The notes: a model not told the origin generated them from the sequence alone. A DNA stretch of 64,000 nt from Pseudomonas cichorii (GCF_003700275.1 NZ_RBRE01000061.1:47474-111473); one strand, 5' to 3'; counted from the first letter of the stretch, positions 1-12,283 are shown. A program made the numbers and translations.

Positions 1-17
1 TTTTCTGTAAGCTACAG

Positions 18-40
18 CTTTAGTGTGTCCACTAAAAGCG
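18..40 (+). promoter_or_regulatory. Stem-loop in the carA upstream region
   Basis: GCTTTAGTG and CACTAAAAGC form a near-perfect hairpin with a four-base loop. It lies about 100 bases before carA and just before a stronger terminator-like hairpin. Two successive hairpins suit an attenuation leader for the pyrimidine/arginine-controlled carAB operon, but they could equally belong to the 3' end of the gene upstream, which is outside the window. Confidence 0.35.
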
Positions 41-58
41 CGCAGATGATTCGATAAG

Positions 59-95
59 AAAGCGGGGTGACGTATCTACGTCATTCCGCTTTTTT
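59..95 (+). terminator. Rho-independent terminator upstream of carA
   Basis: AGCGGGGTGACGTA (61-74) pairs with TACGTCATTCCGCT (77-90), with two G-T wobbles and a two-base loop, and is followed directly by a T run. It either ends the upstream transcript (dapB is the usual neighbour in Pseudomonas) or acts as an attenuator in the carA leader. The sequence alone does not decide. Confidence 0.7.
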
Positions 96-140
96 GCAAC
101 CTGCGAACGCCCTTTCAGGCTTTATTTACGGGAGGTCTTC

Positions 141-1277
141 TTGACTAAGCCAGCCATACTTGCCCTTGCTGATGGCAGCATTTTTCGCGGCGAAGCCATT
201 GGAGCCGACGGCCAGACCGTTGGTGAGGTGGTGTTCAACACCGCAATGACCGGCTATCAGGAAATCCTTACCGATCCTTCCTATGCCCAGCAAATCGTTA
301 CTCTGACTTACCCGCACATCGGCAACACCGGCACCACGCCGGAAGACGCCGAGTCGAATCGCGTATGGTCTGCAGGCCTGGTCATTCGTGACCTGCCACT
401 GGTATCAAGCAACTGGCGCAACAAGCAGCCACTGGACGAATACCTCAAGGCCAACAACGTCGTTGCCATCGCTGGTATTGACACTCGTCGCCTGACCCGC
501 ATCCTGCGTGAGAAAGGCGCACAGAACGGCTGCATCATGGCCGGTGACAACATTTCCGAAGAGGCTGCAATCGCAGCGGCTCGCGGCTTCCCGGGCCTCA
601 AGGGCATGGATCTGGCCAAAGTGGTCAGCACCAAGGAAAGCTACGAGTGGCGTTCCAGCGTCTGGAATCTGAAGACCGACAGCCACCCTGAAATCGCTGC
701 TGCCGAATTGCCTTACCATGTCGTGGCTTACGACTACGGCGTCAAGGTCAATATCCTGCGCATGCTGGTCGAGCGCGGTTGCCGCGTCACCGTGGTTCCG
801 GCGCAAACGCCTGCCAGCGACGTGCTTGCCTACAGCCCGGACGGTGTTTTCCTGTCCAACGGCCCTGGCGATCCCGAGCCATGCGACTACGCCATCAAGG
901 CCATCAAGGAAGTCCTGGAAACCGAGATTCCGGTTTTCGGTATCTGCCTGGGCCACCAGTTGCTGGCTCTGGCTTCCGGTGCCAAGACGGTAAAAATGGG
1001 CCACGGCCACCACGGCGCCAACCACCCGGTCCAGGATCTGGACACCGGTGTCGTCATGATCACCAGCCAGAACCACGGCTTTGCAGTGGACGAGTCGACT
1101 CTGCCGGGCAACGTGCGCGCCATCCACAAGTCGCTGTTCGACGGTACCCTGCAGGGTATCGAGCGTACCGACAAGAGCGCATTCAGCTTCCAGGGGCACC
1201 CTGAAGCCAGCCCGGGCCCGAATGACGTCGCCCCTCTGTTTGATCGCTTTATCGAAGCCATGGCCAAGCGACGCTGA
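141..1277 (+). CDS. carA: Carbamoyl-phosphate synthase small (glutaminase) subunit
   Basis: CarA hydrolyses glutamine and passes ammonia to CarB for carbamoyl phosphate, the shared precursor of pyrimidines and arginine. The 378-residue product is full length. An N-terminal small-subunit domain is followed by a class I glutamine amidotransferase domain with nucleophile Cys269 in GICLGHQ and the His/Glu pair in FQGHPEAS near the C-terminus. The start is TTG, chosen because GGAGGT lies at 131-136 with ideal spacing and the protein begins MTKPAILALADG. It is followed after 136 bases by carB, presumably in one transcript. The weak start codon with a strong ribosome site may help set CarA level. 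Confidence 0.98.
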   Translation: MTKPAILALADGSIFRGEAIGADGQTVGEVVFNTAMTGYQEILTDPSYAQQIVTLTYPHIGNTGTTPEDAESNRVWSAGLVIRDLPLVSSNWRNKQPLDEYLKANNVVAIAGIDTRRLTRILREKGAQNGCIMAGDNISEEAAIAAARGFPGLKGMDLAKVVSTKESYEWRSSVWNLKTDSHPEIAAAELPYHVVAYDYGVKVNILRMLVERGCRVTVVPAQTPASDVLAYSPDGVFLSNGPGDPEPCDYAIKAIKEVLETEIPVFGICLGHQLLALASGAKTVKMGHGHHGANHPVQDLDTGVVMITSQNHGFAVDESTLPGNVRAIHKSLFDGTLQGIERTDKSAFSFQGHPEASPGPNDVAPLFDRFIEAMAKRR

Positions 1278-1413
1278 CCGGTTGCCTTGAGAATGTAGTA
1301 AGCAGGTGCCAGGGTGGCCCCGGATGACGAGTCCGGTTGTCGCCACCCAGGCCACCTCAAAGAAATATTCAAGACGGCTTGCCGACTGACCTACGGATTT
1401 GAGTGACAACCCC

Positions 1414-4631
<3,218 letters not shown>

Positions 4632-4635
<4 letters not shown>

Positions 4636-5108
4636 TCAAATACCCAATGACTGTCCAGGGTGCTCGCGCCCTGGAAGAAGAGTTGACGCATCTGACCAAG
4701 GTCATTCGCCCCAAGCTCAGCCAGGACATCGGTACTGCGCGTGAGCTGGGCGACCTGAAGGAAAACGCCGAATACCATGCTGCCCGCGAGCAGCAAGGTA
4801 TGGTCGAGGCGCGTATCCGTGATATCGAAGGCCGCATGCAGAATGCGGTCATCATCGATGTTGCGACCATTCCTCATACGGGAAAGGTGATTTTCGGTAC
4901 GACCGTCCAGATCGCCAACGTTGAAACAGACGAGTCCGTTACCTATCAGATCGTCGGCGAGGATGAGGCAGACATCAAGCTGGGCAAGATTTCCGTCGGT
5001 TCCCCTATCGCGCGCGCCTTGATTGCCAAGGAAGAGGGCGATGTGGTGGCGGTGAAAACGCCTAGCGGTCTGATCGAGTACGAGATCATTGAAGTCCGTC
5101 ACGTTTGA
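4632..5108 (+). CDS. greA: Transcription elongation factor GreA
   Basis: GreA enters the secondary channel of RNA polymerase and stimulates cleavage of backtracked RNA. The 158-residue protein shows the N-terminal coiled coil, with the acidic tip in the segment ARELGDLKENAEYHAAREQQ, and the C-terminal FKBP-like domain ending in GLIEYEIIEVRHV. It starts inside the carB stop codon, so it belongs to the carAB transcript, as is usual in Pseudomonas. No residues look missing. Confidence 0.97.
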
Positions 5109-5112
5109 TGGA

Positions 5113-5529
5113 GTGCGCCCGTTTCCTGCGGGCGCAATTATCTGGCAGCTTGCCCAGACCTTGTGGGTGGGCGGGCTGGTCCTGCTGCATCTGGCGACAT
5201 TGGCCGTGCTTGATCAGACGGGCCTTGCGCCGCTGTTCATCGACCAGTTCGCCAACCGTGCCAGCGCTCTGCTGGTAGGGTTTGCGGCGGCCTGTGCAGT
5301 GCTTCAGCTGGTGGTTCTGGTCAGGTTCGAGCGATTGGCAAGTATCTGGCGGGATTTTCGCGGGCAACTGCTTTCAATTGCATTGATGTCGTCAGCGATC
5401 TACTACGTGCTTCGGCACTGGTTTGCCGATGCCTTGCACTGGCAGTTGCTGAGCTATCTGGTACTGGCGTTGAGTGGCTTGTTGCTGGTCTTGCAGCCGG
5501 TGCCGGGAAGAGGCATCAGGGCGCACTGA
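5113..5529 (+). CDS. Small inner-membrane protein (DUF4149-like)
   Basis: About 138 residues with four hydrophobic segments: WVGGLVLLHLATLAVL, a central stretch ending AVLQLVVLV, one around SIALMSSAIYYVL, and YLVLALSGLLLVLQ. It resembles the DUF4149 membrane proteins commonly found after greA in pseudomonads; the function is unknown to me. GTG 5113 starts five bases after the greA stop and gives VRPFPAGAIIWQLAQTLW. A TTG at 5089 inside greA is in the same frame and would add eight residues. Neither has a strong ribosome site, so reinitiation from greA is likely. A strong terminator follows. Confidence 0.75.
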   Translation: MRPFPAGAIIWQLAQTLWVGGLVLLHLATLAVLDQTGLAPLFIDQFANRASALLVGFAAACAVLQLVVLVRFERLASIWRDFRGQLLSIALMSSAIYYVLRHWFADALHWQLLSYLVLALSGLLLVLQPVPGRGIRAH

Positions 5530-5550
5530 AGGCGCCCTGATTGCTGTTTT
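5517..5550. terminator. Terminator between converging genes
   Basis: CAGGGCGC (5517-5524) pairs perfectly with GCGCCCTG (5532-5539), followed on the plus strand by ATTGCTGTTTT. It lies between the carAB-greA transcript and the yhbY gene reading the other way, and overlaps the end of the membrane protein gene. Its T run serves the plus strand best. Confidence 0.75.
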
Positions 5551-5860
5551 ATCCGTGCGCGCGGTGGACGTTGGACAATTGCTTGTTTACCTTTGGGTTC
5601 TTGCGATAGATCAGCGCCATCTTGCCGATGACCTGTACAAGGTCCGCTGAGCCGACCTTGCAGAGTTCTGCAATGGTCTGGAGGCGGCTTTCGCGATCGA
5701 GGATATTGAGTTTGATCTTGATCAGTTCGTGATCGCTCAGTGCGCGTTCGAGTTCGGCGAGCACGCCCTCAGTCAAACCATTGTCAGCCACGATCAATAC
5801 TGGTTTCAGGTGGTGGCCAATGGATTTGTATTGTTTCTTCTGCTCTTGAGTGAGCGGCAT
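5549..5860 (-). CDS. yhbY: YhbY family ribosome assembly RNA-binding protein
   Basis: A 103-residue CRM-domain protein. It begins MPLTQEQKKQYKSIGHHLKP and shows the conserved loop VADNGLTEGVLAELERAL, then DHELIKIKLNI and the end of the domain LVQVIGKMALIYRKN. The family associates with pre-50S ribosomal particles. It is divergent from rlmE, which also modifies the 50S subunit, with about 100 bases between the start codons. This is the usual yhbY/rlmE/ftsH arrangement in gamma-proteobacteria. Confidence 0.93.
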   Translation of the reverse strand: MPLTQEQKKQYKSIGHHLKPVLIVADNGLTEGVLAELERALSDHELIKIKLNILDRESRLQTIAELCKVGSADLVQVIGKMALIYRKNPKVNKQLSNVHRAHG

Positions 5861-5964
5861 AATCTGACCTCTGCGTCTGATCTTGTAAAAAGCGGCGGCC
5901 AGTTTACCCGAGCGAGTCCGGGACCGCCCAGTTAATCACGACTCGTTTATTTTTGAGGTGCCCC

Positions 5965-6615
5965 GTGGCCCGTTCCAAGACAAGCCATAACTGGCTCAAA
6001 GAACACTTTGATGACAAATACGTCAAAATGGCGCAGAAGGACGGTTACCGTTCTCGCGCCAGCTACAAGCTTCTGGAAATCCAGGAGAAGGACAAGATCA
6101 TCCGTCCAGGCATGACGGTCATCGACCTCGGTGCGGCGCCGGGTGGCTGGTCGCAGGTGACCAGTCGTCTGATTGGCGGTCAGGGTCGGCTGATTGCGTC
6201 CGATATCCTGGAAATGGACAGCATCCCCGATGTGACCTTCATCAAGGGTGACTTCACCGAGGACGCCGTTCTCGCTCAAATCCTCGAAGCTGTCGGTAAT
6301 ACGCAGGTAGACCTTGTGATTTCCGATATGGCCCCCAATATGAGTGGATTGAGCGCTGTGGATATGCCGCGTGCAATGTTCCTCTGCGAATTGGCGCTGG
6401 ATCTTGCTGGTCGCGTATTGCGTCCGGGCGGTGATTTTCTGATCAAGGTCTTCCAGGGTGAAGGCTTCGATGTGTACCACAAGGATATTCGCAAGCTGTT
6501 CGACAAGGTGCAGATGCGCAAGCCATTGTCGTCGCGCGACAGGTCCCGTGAGCAATATCTGCTGGCTCGCGGCTTCCGTGCAGTCGACGGCGCGGCAAGC
6601 GATGAGCGTCTTTGA
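5965..6615 (+). CDS. rlmE: 23S rRNA 2'-O-ribose methyltransferase RlmE (FtsJ/RrmJ)
   Basis: RlmE methylates the ribose of U2552 in the 23S rRNA A-loop using S-adenosylmethionine. The roughly 216-residue protein has the SAM motif VIDLGAAPGGWSQV and the K-D-K-E set: a Lys in SYKLLEIQEK, an Asp in VISDMAPNMSG, a Lys in FLIKVFQGEG and a Glu in RSREQYLLARGF. GTG 5965 follows GAGG at 5955-5958 with good spacing and gives VARSKTSHNWLKEHF. A TTG at 5953 is in frame but has no ribosome site. A heat-induced promoter would be expected; I could not place one. Confidence 0.95.
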   Translation: MARSKTSHNWLKEHFDDKYVKMAQKDGYRSRASYKLLEIQEKDKIIRPGMTVIDLGAAPGGWSQVTSRLIGGQGRLIASDILEMDSIPDVTFIKGDFTEDAVLAQILEAVGNTQVDLVISDMAPNMSGLSAVDMPRAMFLCELALDLAGRVLRPGGDFLIKVFQGEGFDVYHKDIRKLFDKVQMRKPLSSRDRSREQYLLARGFRAVDGAASDERL

Positions 6616-6799
6616 GGGTATCCGATAGCTTTTTTCAAATGGCTATGTCGATGGCGCATGTATGACCATCGCGTAGTCAAAGTTTCACAAAGGGTTACAG
6701 ACGGTGCCTGCCACATCTGTAGGTTCTGTAGTAAGTTAGGCCGGTGAATATCATGCGAGGCACGCTTCCTGCGTGGAGCTTGCTTCAGAGGGTAGCTAA

Positions 6800-8710
6800 T
6801 TGAACGATATGGCAAAGAATTTGATCCTGTGGTTGATCATCGCGGCTGTCCTGGTGACGGTGATGAACAACTTCTCCAGCCCGAACGAACCGCAGACCCT
6901 CAATTACTCCGAGTTCATCCAGCAGGTCAAGGATGGCAAGGTCGAGAAGGTTACCGTGGACGGCGCTGTCATTACCGGCAAGCGCAGTGATGGCGATACC
7001 TTCAAGACCATTCGTCCAAACATCACGGACAATGGCCTGATTGGTGACCTCGTCGACAACAATGTAGTTGTCGAAGGCAAGCAGCCAGAGCAGCAGAGCA
7101 TCTGGACCCAGTTGCTGGTAGCCAGCTTCCCGATCCTGGTCATCATTGCCGTGTTCATGTTCTTCATGCGCCAGATGCAAGGTGGTGCGGGAGGCAAGGG
7201 CGGTCCGATGAGCTTCGGCAAGAGCAAGGCGCGCCTGCTCTCTGAAGACCAGGTGAAAACGACCCTGGCCGATGTGGCCGGTTGCGATGAAGCCAAGGAA
7301 GAAGTGGGCGAGCTGGTCGAGTTCCTTCGTGATCCGGGCAAGTTCCAGCGTCTGGGCGGCCGGATTCCTCGCGGCGTGCTGATGGTTGGTCCTCCGGGTA
7401 CCGGTAAGACCTTGCTCGCCAAGGCCATTGCTGGCGAAGCGAAAGTACCGTTCTTCACCATTTCCGGTTCCGACTTCGTCGAAATGTTCGTGGGTGTTGG
7501 TGCAAGCCGTGTTCGCGACATGTTCGAGCAGGCCAAGAAGCACGCGCCGTGCATCATCTTCATCGACGAAATCGATGCCGTGGGTCGCCATCGTGGCGCC
7601 GGCATGGGTGGCGGTCATGATGAGCGTGAGCAAACCCTCAACCAGTTGCTGGTCGAGATGGATGGCTTCGAGATGAACGATGGCATCATCGTCATCGCCG
7701 CTACCAACCGTCCTGACGTACTGGACCCGGCCTTGCTGCGTCCGGGCCGTTTCGACCGTCAGGTTGTCGTCGGTCTGCCGGATATCCGTGGCCGTGAGCA
7801 GATTCTCAAGGTTCACATGCGCAAGGTGCCGATGGGCGAGGATGTCAATCCAGCCGTTATCGCTCGTGGTACTCCAGGATTCTCGGGTGCCGACCTTGCC
7901 AACCTGGTCAACGAGGCGTCGCTGTTTGCTGCCCGTGCCGGCAAGCGCATCGTTGAAATGAAAGAGTTCGAGCTGGCCAAGGACAAGATCATGATGGGCG
8001 CCGAGCGCAAATCCATGGTCATGTCCGAGAAGGAAAAACAGAACACTGCCTACCACGAAGCGGGTCACGCTATCGTCGGTCGTGTGGTGCCTGAGCATGA
8101 TCCGGTCTACAAGGTGTCGATCATTCCGCGTGGTCGTGCGCTGGGTGTGACGATGTTCCTGCCGGAAGAAGACCGCTACAGCCTGTCCAAGCGCGCCCTG
8201 GTTAGCCAAATCTGCTCCTTGTACGGCGGTCGTATCGCTGAAGAGATGACGCTGGGCTTTGACGGTGTCACCACCGGTGCTTCCAATGACATCATGCGTG
8301 CAAGCCAGATTGCCCGGAACATGGTGACCAAGTGGGGCTTGTCGGAAAAACTCGGTCCGCTGATGTACTCCGAGGACGAAGACTCCGGTTATCTGGGGCG
8401 CGGCGGCAGCCAGAACTCGAGCTTCTCGGGTGACACGGCCAAGCTGATCGACCTGGAAGTGCGCAGCATCATTGACCATTGCTACGGCACGGCCAAGCAG
8501 ATCCTGACTGACAACCGTGACAAGCTCGATGCGATGGCCGATGCGCTCATGAAGTATGAGACCATCGATGCAGACCAGATCGATGACATCATGGCAGGTC
8601 GCCCTCCGCGTGAACCGCGCGATTGGGAAGGTGGTTCGGGTACCAAGGGCACGCCTATTCCGGATGTCCGCCCGGAAGCGCCTATCGGCGGTCCTGCTGC
8701 TGAACATTAA
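6800..8710 (+). CDS. ftsH: ATP-dependent zinc metalloprotease FtsH
   Basis: FtsH is a membrane-anchored hexameric AAA+ protease that degrades misfolded membrane proteins and regulators such as LpxC. The 636-residue protein has an N-terminal membrane segment (LILWLIIAAVLVTVM), a periplasmic part, a second membrane segment (FPILVIIAVFMFFM), Walker A GPPGTGKT, Walker B FIDEIDAVG, the SRH TNRPDVLDPALLRPGRFDRQ and the zinc motif HEAGH near residue 417. TTG 6800 has GAGGG at proper spacing; ATG 6809 is the alternative (MAKNLILW). folP follows after eight bases, then glmM, tpiA and secG. Confidence 0.97.
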   Translation: MNDMAKNLILWLIIAAVLVTVMNNFSSPNEPQTLNYSEFIQQVKDGKVEKVTVDGAVITGKRSDGDTFKTIRPNITDNGLIGDLVDNNVVVEGKQPEQQSIWTQLLVASFPILVIIAVFMFFMRQMQGGAGGKGGPMSFGKSKARLLSEDQVKTTLADVAGCDEAKEEVGELVEFLRDPGKFQRLGGRIPRGVLMVGPPGTGKTLLAKAIAGEAKVPFFTISGSDFVEMFVGVGASRVRDMFEQAKKHAPCIIFIDEIDAVGRHRGAGMGGGHDEREQTLNQLLVEMDGFEMNDGIIVIAATNRPDVLDPALLRPGRFDRQVVVGLPDIRGREQILKVHMRKVPMGEDVNPAVIARGTPGFSGADLANLVNEASLFAARAGKRIVEMKEFELAKDKIMMGAERKSMVMSEKEKQNTAYHEAGHAIVGRVVPEHDPVYKVSIIPRGRALGVTMFLPEEDRYSLSKRALVSQICSLYGGRIAEEMTLGFDGVTTGASNDIMRASQIARNMVTKWGLSEKLGPLMYSEDEDSGYLGRGGSQNSSFSGDTAKLIDLEVRSIIDHCYGTAKQILTDNRDKLDAMADALMKYETIDADQIDDIMAGRPPREPRDWEGGSGTKGTPIPDVRPEAPIGGPAAEH

Positions 8711-8718
8711 GGTCTGAC

Positions 8719-9570
8719 ATGACATCTACGCTGTACCCGACCCGGTTGCCTTGCGGCAACCGGGTTCTTGATTTGGCCCGTACGCATGTAATGGGCATTC
8801 TCAACGCGACCCCAGACTCATTTTCGGATGGTGGCCATTTCAGCCAGCTCGATGCTGCCCTGCGTCATGCAGAGGCCATGGTCGTGGCTGGTGCGACCCT
8901 GATCGATGTGGGTGGCGAGTCGACTCGTCCGGGTGCCCGTGCGGTTTCTCCTGTCGAAGAGCTTGAGCGGGTTGCGCCGGTGGTTGAAGCCATCGTTCGC
9001 GAACTGGACGTCATTGTCTCGGTTGATACCTCCACTCCTGAAGTGATGCTCGAAACGGCTCGTCTCGGTGCCGGCCTCATCAATGATGTGCGCTCGCTGG
9101 GGCGTCCCGGTGCGCTGGCGGCCGCGGCGCAGACAGGTTTGCCGGTCTGCCTGATGCATATGCTCGGTGAGCCGGGCAACATGCAGGATGATCCGCATTA
9201 CAGTGATCTGCTCGGTGAGGTCAGTGCGTTCCTGCAGGAGCGAATGGACCAGTGTGTGGCGTCAGGTATTGATCGCGAGCGCATCATCCTTGATCCAGGC
9301 TTTGGCTTTGCCAAGACGCTGGATCATAATCTGAGCCTGTTCAAGCACATGCAGTCCCTGCATTCCCTGGGACGGCCATTGCTGGTCGGCGTTTCGCGCA
9401 AAAGCATGATTGGTGCTGTGCTCGAGCGTCCTGTCGGCGAGCGCTTGTATGGAAGCCTGGCATTGGCCGTCCTGGCGATGACCAAAGGGGCAAGAATTCT
9501 CCGTGTGCACGATGTCGCCGAAACGGCTGACGTGGTGCGCATGATTGCAGCTGTCGAATCGGCTGAGTAA
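8719..9570 (+). CDS. folP: Dihydropteroate synthase
   Basis: FolP joins p-aminobenzoate to dihydropterin pyrophosphate in folate synthesis and is the sulfonamide target. The 283-residue TIM barrel shows MGILNATPDSFSDGG, the pterin motif GGESTRPGA, SVDTSTPEVM, ILDPGFGFAKT and LVGVSRKSMIG. The ribosome site AAGG overlaps the ftsH stop, six bases before ATG, so it is coupled to ftsH. This is the usual ftsH-folP-glmM order. Confidence 0.97.
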   Translation: MTSTLYPTRLPCGNRVLDLARTHVMGILNATPDSFSDGGHFSQLDAALRHAEAMVVAGATLIDVGGESTRPGARAVSPVEELERVAPVVEAIVRELDVIVSVDTSTPEVMLETARLGAGLINDVRSLGRPGALAAAAQTGLPVCLMHMLGEPGNMQDDPHYSDLLGEVSAFLQERMDQCVASGIDRERIILDPGFGFAKTLDHNLSLFKHMQSLHSLGRPLLVGVSRKSMIGAVLERPVGERLYGSLALAVLAMTKGARILRVHDVAETADVVRMIAAVESAE

Positions 9571-9590
9571 GAAACTGTGGAGCAGCATTG

Positions 9591-10931
9591 ATGACTACAA
9601 GAAAGTATTTCGGAACGGACGGTATTCGTGGCCGCGTAGGGCAGTTTCCAATTACGCCTGAGTTCATGCTCAAGCTCGGCTGGGCTGCCGGTATGGCATT
9701 TCGCCGGATGGGGGCCTGCCGAATTCTTGTCGGCAAGGACACGCGCATTTCTGGCTACATGTTCGAGTCTGCACTGGAGGCCGGTATTTCGGCGGCCGGT
9801 GCCGATGTCATGCTGCTGGGGCCGATGCCTACGCCGGCTATCGCCTACCTGACCCGCACGTTCCATGCTGAAGCAGGTATCGTTATCAGTGCCTCCCACA
9901 ATCCGCATTACGACAACGGCATCAAGTTTTTCTCGGGCAAGGGCACCAAGCTGCCTGACGAGATCGAGCAGATGATCGAAGAGCTGCTGGATACGCCGAT
10001 GACCGTTGCCGAATCCGAAAAGCTCGGCAAGGTTTCGCGGATCAACGATGCGGCAGGCCGTTACATCGAATTCTGCAAGAGCAGCGTGCCGACCAGCACC
10101 AGTTTCGCTGGCCTCAAGCTGGTGATCGATTGCGCACACGGTGCTACCTACAAAGTGGCTCCCAACGTGTTCCGTGAGCTGGGTGCGCAGGTCGTTGTGC
10201 TTTCGGCGCAGCCCGATGGCCTCAATATCAACAAGGATTGCGGCTCCACCCACATGGGCGCTCTGCAGGCTGCCGTAGTGGCCGAAAAGGCGGATCTGGG
10301 GATTGCCTTTGATGGCGATGGCGACCGTGTTCTGATGGTCGATCATACCGGGGCAATCGTCGATGGCGATGAGTTGCTGTACATCATTGCCTGCGATCTG
10401 CAGGAGCGTGATCGCCTGCAGGGCGGCGTAGTCGGGACCCTGATGAGCAACCTGGGCCTGGAGCTGGCGCTGGCCGAGAGGAATATTCCGTTCGTGCGCG
10501 CCAATGTCGGTGACCGCTATGTGATTGCCGAGCTGCTGGAGCGCAACTGGCAGATCGGCGGGGAAAACTCCGGACATATCGTCTGCTTCCAGCACACCAC
10601 GACCGGCGATGCGATTATTGCCGCCTTGCAGGTGCTGCTTGCCTTGCGTCGCAACGGCGTCAGCCTGTGCGAGGTTCGCCAGAAGCTGCGCAAGTGCCCT
10701 CAGGTACTGGTCAACGTGCGTTTTGGCGGTGGCGTTGATCCGGTTACCCATCCTTCGGTGCAGGAAGCCTGTGCCCGGGTTACCGAGGAAATGGCAGGGC
10801 GTGGCCGGGTGCTGCTACGCAAGTCTGGCACCGAGCCATTGGTACGGGTAATGGTCGAGGGCGAGGACGAAACACAGGTCAGAAACTACGCCGATGAGCT
10901 GGCAAAGCTTGTTGCTGAAGTTTGCGCCTGA
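9591..10931 (+). CDS. glmM: Phosphoglucosamine mutase
   Basis: GlmM converts glucosamine-6-phosphate to glucosamine-1-phosphate for UDP-GlcNAc, the precursor of peptidoglycan and lipopolysaccharide. The protein has about 446 residues. The four-domain phosphohexomutase marks are present: the phosphoserine loop ISASHNPHYDNGIKFF, the metal loop FDGDGDRVLMVD, the sugar loop GGENSGHIV and the phosphate-binding RKSGTEPLVRVMVEG at the C-terminus. ATG 9591 follows GGAG by eight bases. A TTG immediately upstream (9588) is in frame but less likely. Confidence 0.97.
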   Translation: MTTRKYFGTDGIRGRVGQFPITPEFMLKLGWAAGMAFRRMGACRILVGKDTRISGYMFESALEAGISAAGADVMLLGPMPTPAIAYLTRTFHAEAGIVISASHNPHYDNGIKFFSGKGTKLPDEIEQMIEELLDTPMTVAESEKLGKVSRINDAAGRYIEFCKSSVPTSTSFAGLKLVIDCAHGATYKVAPNVFRELGAQVVVLSAQPDGLNINKDCGSTHMGALQAAVVAEKADLGIAFDGDGDRVLMVDHTGAIVDGDELLYIIACDLQERDRLQGGVVGTLMSNLGLELALAERNIPFVRANVGDRYVIAELLERNWQIGGENSGHIVCFQHTTTGDAIIAALQVLLALRRNGVSLCEVRQKLRKCPQVLVNVRFGGGVDPVTHPSVQEACARVTEEMAGRGRVLLRKSGTEPLVRVMVEGEDETQVRNYADELAKLVAEVCA

Positions 10932-10997
10932 TTTTGGCTTGCCAGTGTTGAAAGTGTTGGGTAACATCTGCGCCCACTTTGACCGACGAGGTGTAGC

Positions 10998-11753
10998 ATG
11001 CGTCGCCCTATGGTAGCTGGTAACTGGAAGATGCACGGTACCCGCGCCAGCGTCGCTGAGCTGATCGCCGGGCTTGCCGGGCAGGTTCTGCCAAGCGATG
11101 TTGATGTCGCGGTTATGCCTCCAAGTCTCTATATCACTCAGGTGATCGAAGGGCTCAAGGGCCAGTCGGTCACTGTCGGTGCCCAGAATGCTGCGATACA
11201 GGCGGCACAAGGTGCATTGACGGGTGAGATAGCGTCGAGTCAGTTGGCTGATGCAGGTTGCAGGTTTGTACTGGTTGGGCACTCCGAGCGCCGCCAATTG
11301 ATTGGTGAGCAGGATGATGTTCTTAACCGCAAGTTTGCGGCAATTCAGGCGAGTGGCCTGATACCGGTGTTGTGCATAGGGGAAACCCTGGAGCAGCGCG
11401 AAGCGGGTCAGACACTGGAAGTTGTCGGGCAACAGCTCGATAGCATCATCGCCGAATTCGGCATTGGTGCATTTGTTGATGCAGTAATCGCTTACGAGCC
11501 GGTCTGGGCCATTGGCACCGGGCTGACAGCCTCGCCTCAGCAGGCGCAGGAAGTGCACGCAGCTATTCGCGCGCAACTGGCGAAAGAGAATTCCGAAGTC
11601 GCACAAGGCGTGCGTCTTCTTTATGGCGGCAGCGTGAAGGCGGCCAATGCGGTCGAACTGTTCAGCATGCCGGATATCGATGGGGGGCTCATTGGTGGAG
11701 CTTCCCTGAATGCAGATGAGTTCGGTGCGATCTGTCGCGCCGCGGGAAACTGA
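10998..11753 (+). CDS. tpiA: Triosephosphate isomerase
   Basis: TpiA interconverts dihydroxyacetone phosphate and glyceraldehyde-3-phosphate. The 251 residues match the family. Visible marks are the substrate Lys in VAGNWKMHG, the electrophile His in LVGHSERRQ, the catalytic Glu in AYEPVWAIGTG and the phosphate loop LLYGGSVKAANA. GAGG at 10988-10991 sets the start. secG begins four bases after the stop, so the two are co-transcribed. Confidence 0.98.
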   Translation: MRRPMVAGNWKMHGTRASVAELIAGLAGQVLPSDVDVAVMPPSLYITQVIEGLKGQSVTVGAQNAAIQAAQGALTGEIASSQLADAGCRFVLVGHSERRQLIGEQDDVLNRKFAAIQASGLIPVLCIGETLEQREAGQTLEVVGQQLDSIIAEFGIGAFVDAVIAYEPVWAIGTGLTASPQQAQEVHAAIRAQLAKENSEVAQGVRLLYGGSVKAANAVELFSMPDIDGGLIGGASLNADEFGAICRAAGN

Positions 11754-11757
11754 GAAA

Positions 11758-12138
11758 ATGCTGGAAACAGTCGTAGTCGTTTTTCATCTGTTGGGCGCTC
11801 TGGGCGTTGTTGCTCTGGTATTGCTGCAACAGGGTAAAGGTGCGGACGCAGGTGCGTCTTTCGGAGCAGGTGCATCAAATACTGTGTTCGGAGGGCAAGG
11901 AACCTCTACCTTTCTGAGTAAGTTTACTGCTATACTCGCCGCAGCTTTTTTCATAACCAGCTTGGGGTTAGGTTACTTTGCTAAAGAGAAAGCTCAAGGG
12001 CTGACTCAAGTAGGTTTGCCAGATCCAGCGGTATTGGAAGTGAAACAAAAACCGGCAGCAGATGATGTTCCGGTGCTCGAAGGGCAAAAGCCAGCTGTTG
12101 TTCCAGCTGACGTACCTCAAGCTCCAGAGCAGAAGTAA
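11758..12138 (+). CDS. secG: Preprotein translocase subunit SecG
   Basis: SecG is the small, non-essential subunit of the SecYEG channel. The 126-residue protein has two membrane segments (VVVFHLLGALGVVALVLL and AILAAAFFITSLGLGYF) flanking the conserved GKGADAGASFGAGASNTVFG loop, then a polar Pro/Ala/Val-rich tail. ATG 11758 lies four bases after tpiA. An in-frame ATG inside tpiA (11710) is not needed. tRNA-Leu follows within 48 bases and may share the transcript. Confidence 0.95.
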   Translation: MLETVVVVFHLLGALGVVALVLLQQGKGADAGASFGAGASNTVFGGQGTSTFLSKFTAILAAAFFITSLGLGYFAKEKAQGLTQVGLPDPAVLEVKQKPAADDVPVLEGQKPAVVPADVPQAPEQK

Positions 12139-12185
12139 AAAAGAATTCGGCGATGTTCGTTGAGGTCGCCAAAAAGAGTTGTAAT

Positions 12186-12271
12186 GCCGAGGTGGTGGAA
12201 TTGGTAGACACGCAACCTTGAGGTGGTTGTGCCCATAGGGTGTAGGGGTTCGAGTCCCCTTCTCGGTACCA
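12186..12271 (+). tRNA. tRNA-Leu (anticodon GAG)
   Basis: An 86-base class II tRNA with the CCA end encoded. The acceptor GCCGAGG pairs with TCTCGGT; the last pair is G-U. The anticodon stem CAACC/GGTTG encloses the loop TTGAGGT, giving anticodon GAG at 12220-12222. A long variable arm follows, then the T-arm with GGTTCGAGTCC. It lies directly after secG, a common place for tRNA-Leu in gamma-proteobacteria. Confidence 0.97.
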
Positions 12272-12283
12272 ATTAAGCAGGAT

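Noticed and set aside
6785..8725. 646-codon minus-strand frame opposite ftsH
   Set aside because: Antisense artefact of ftsH codon bias; no domain or ribosome site.
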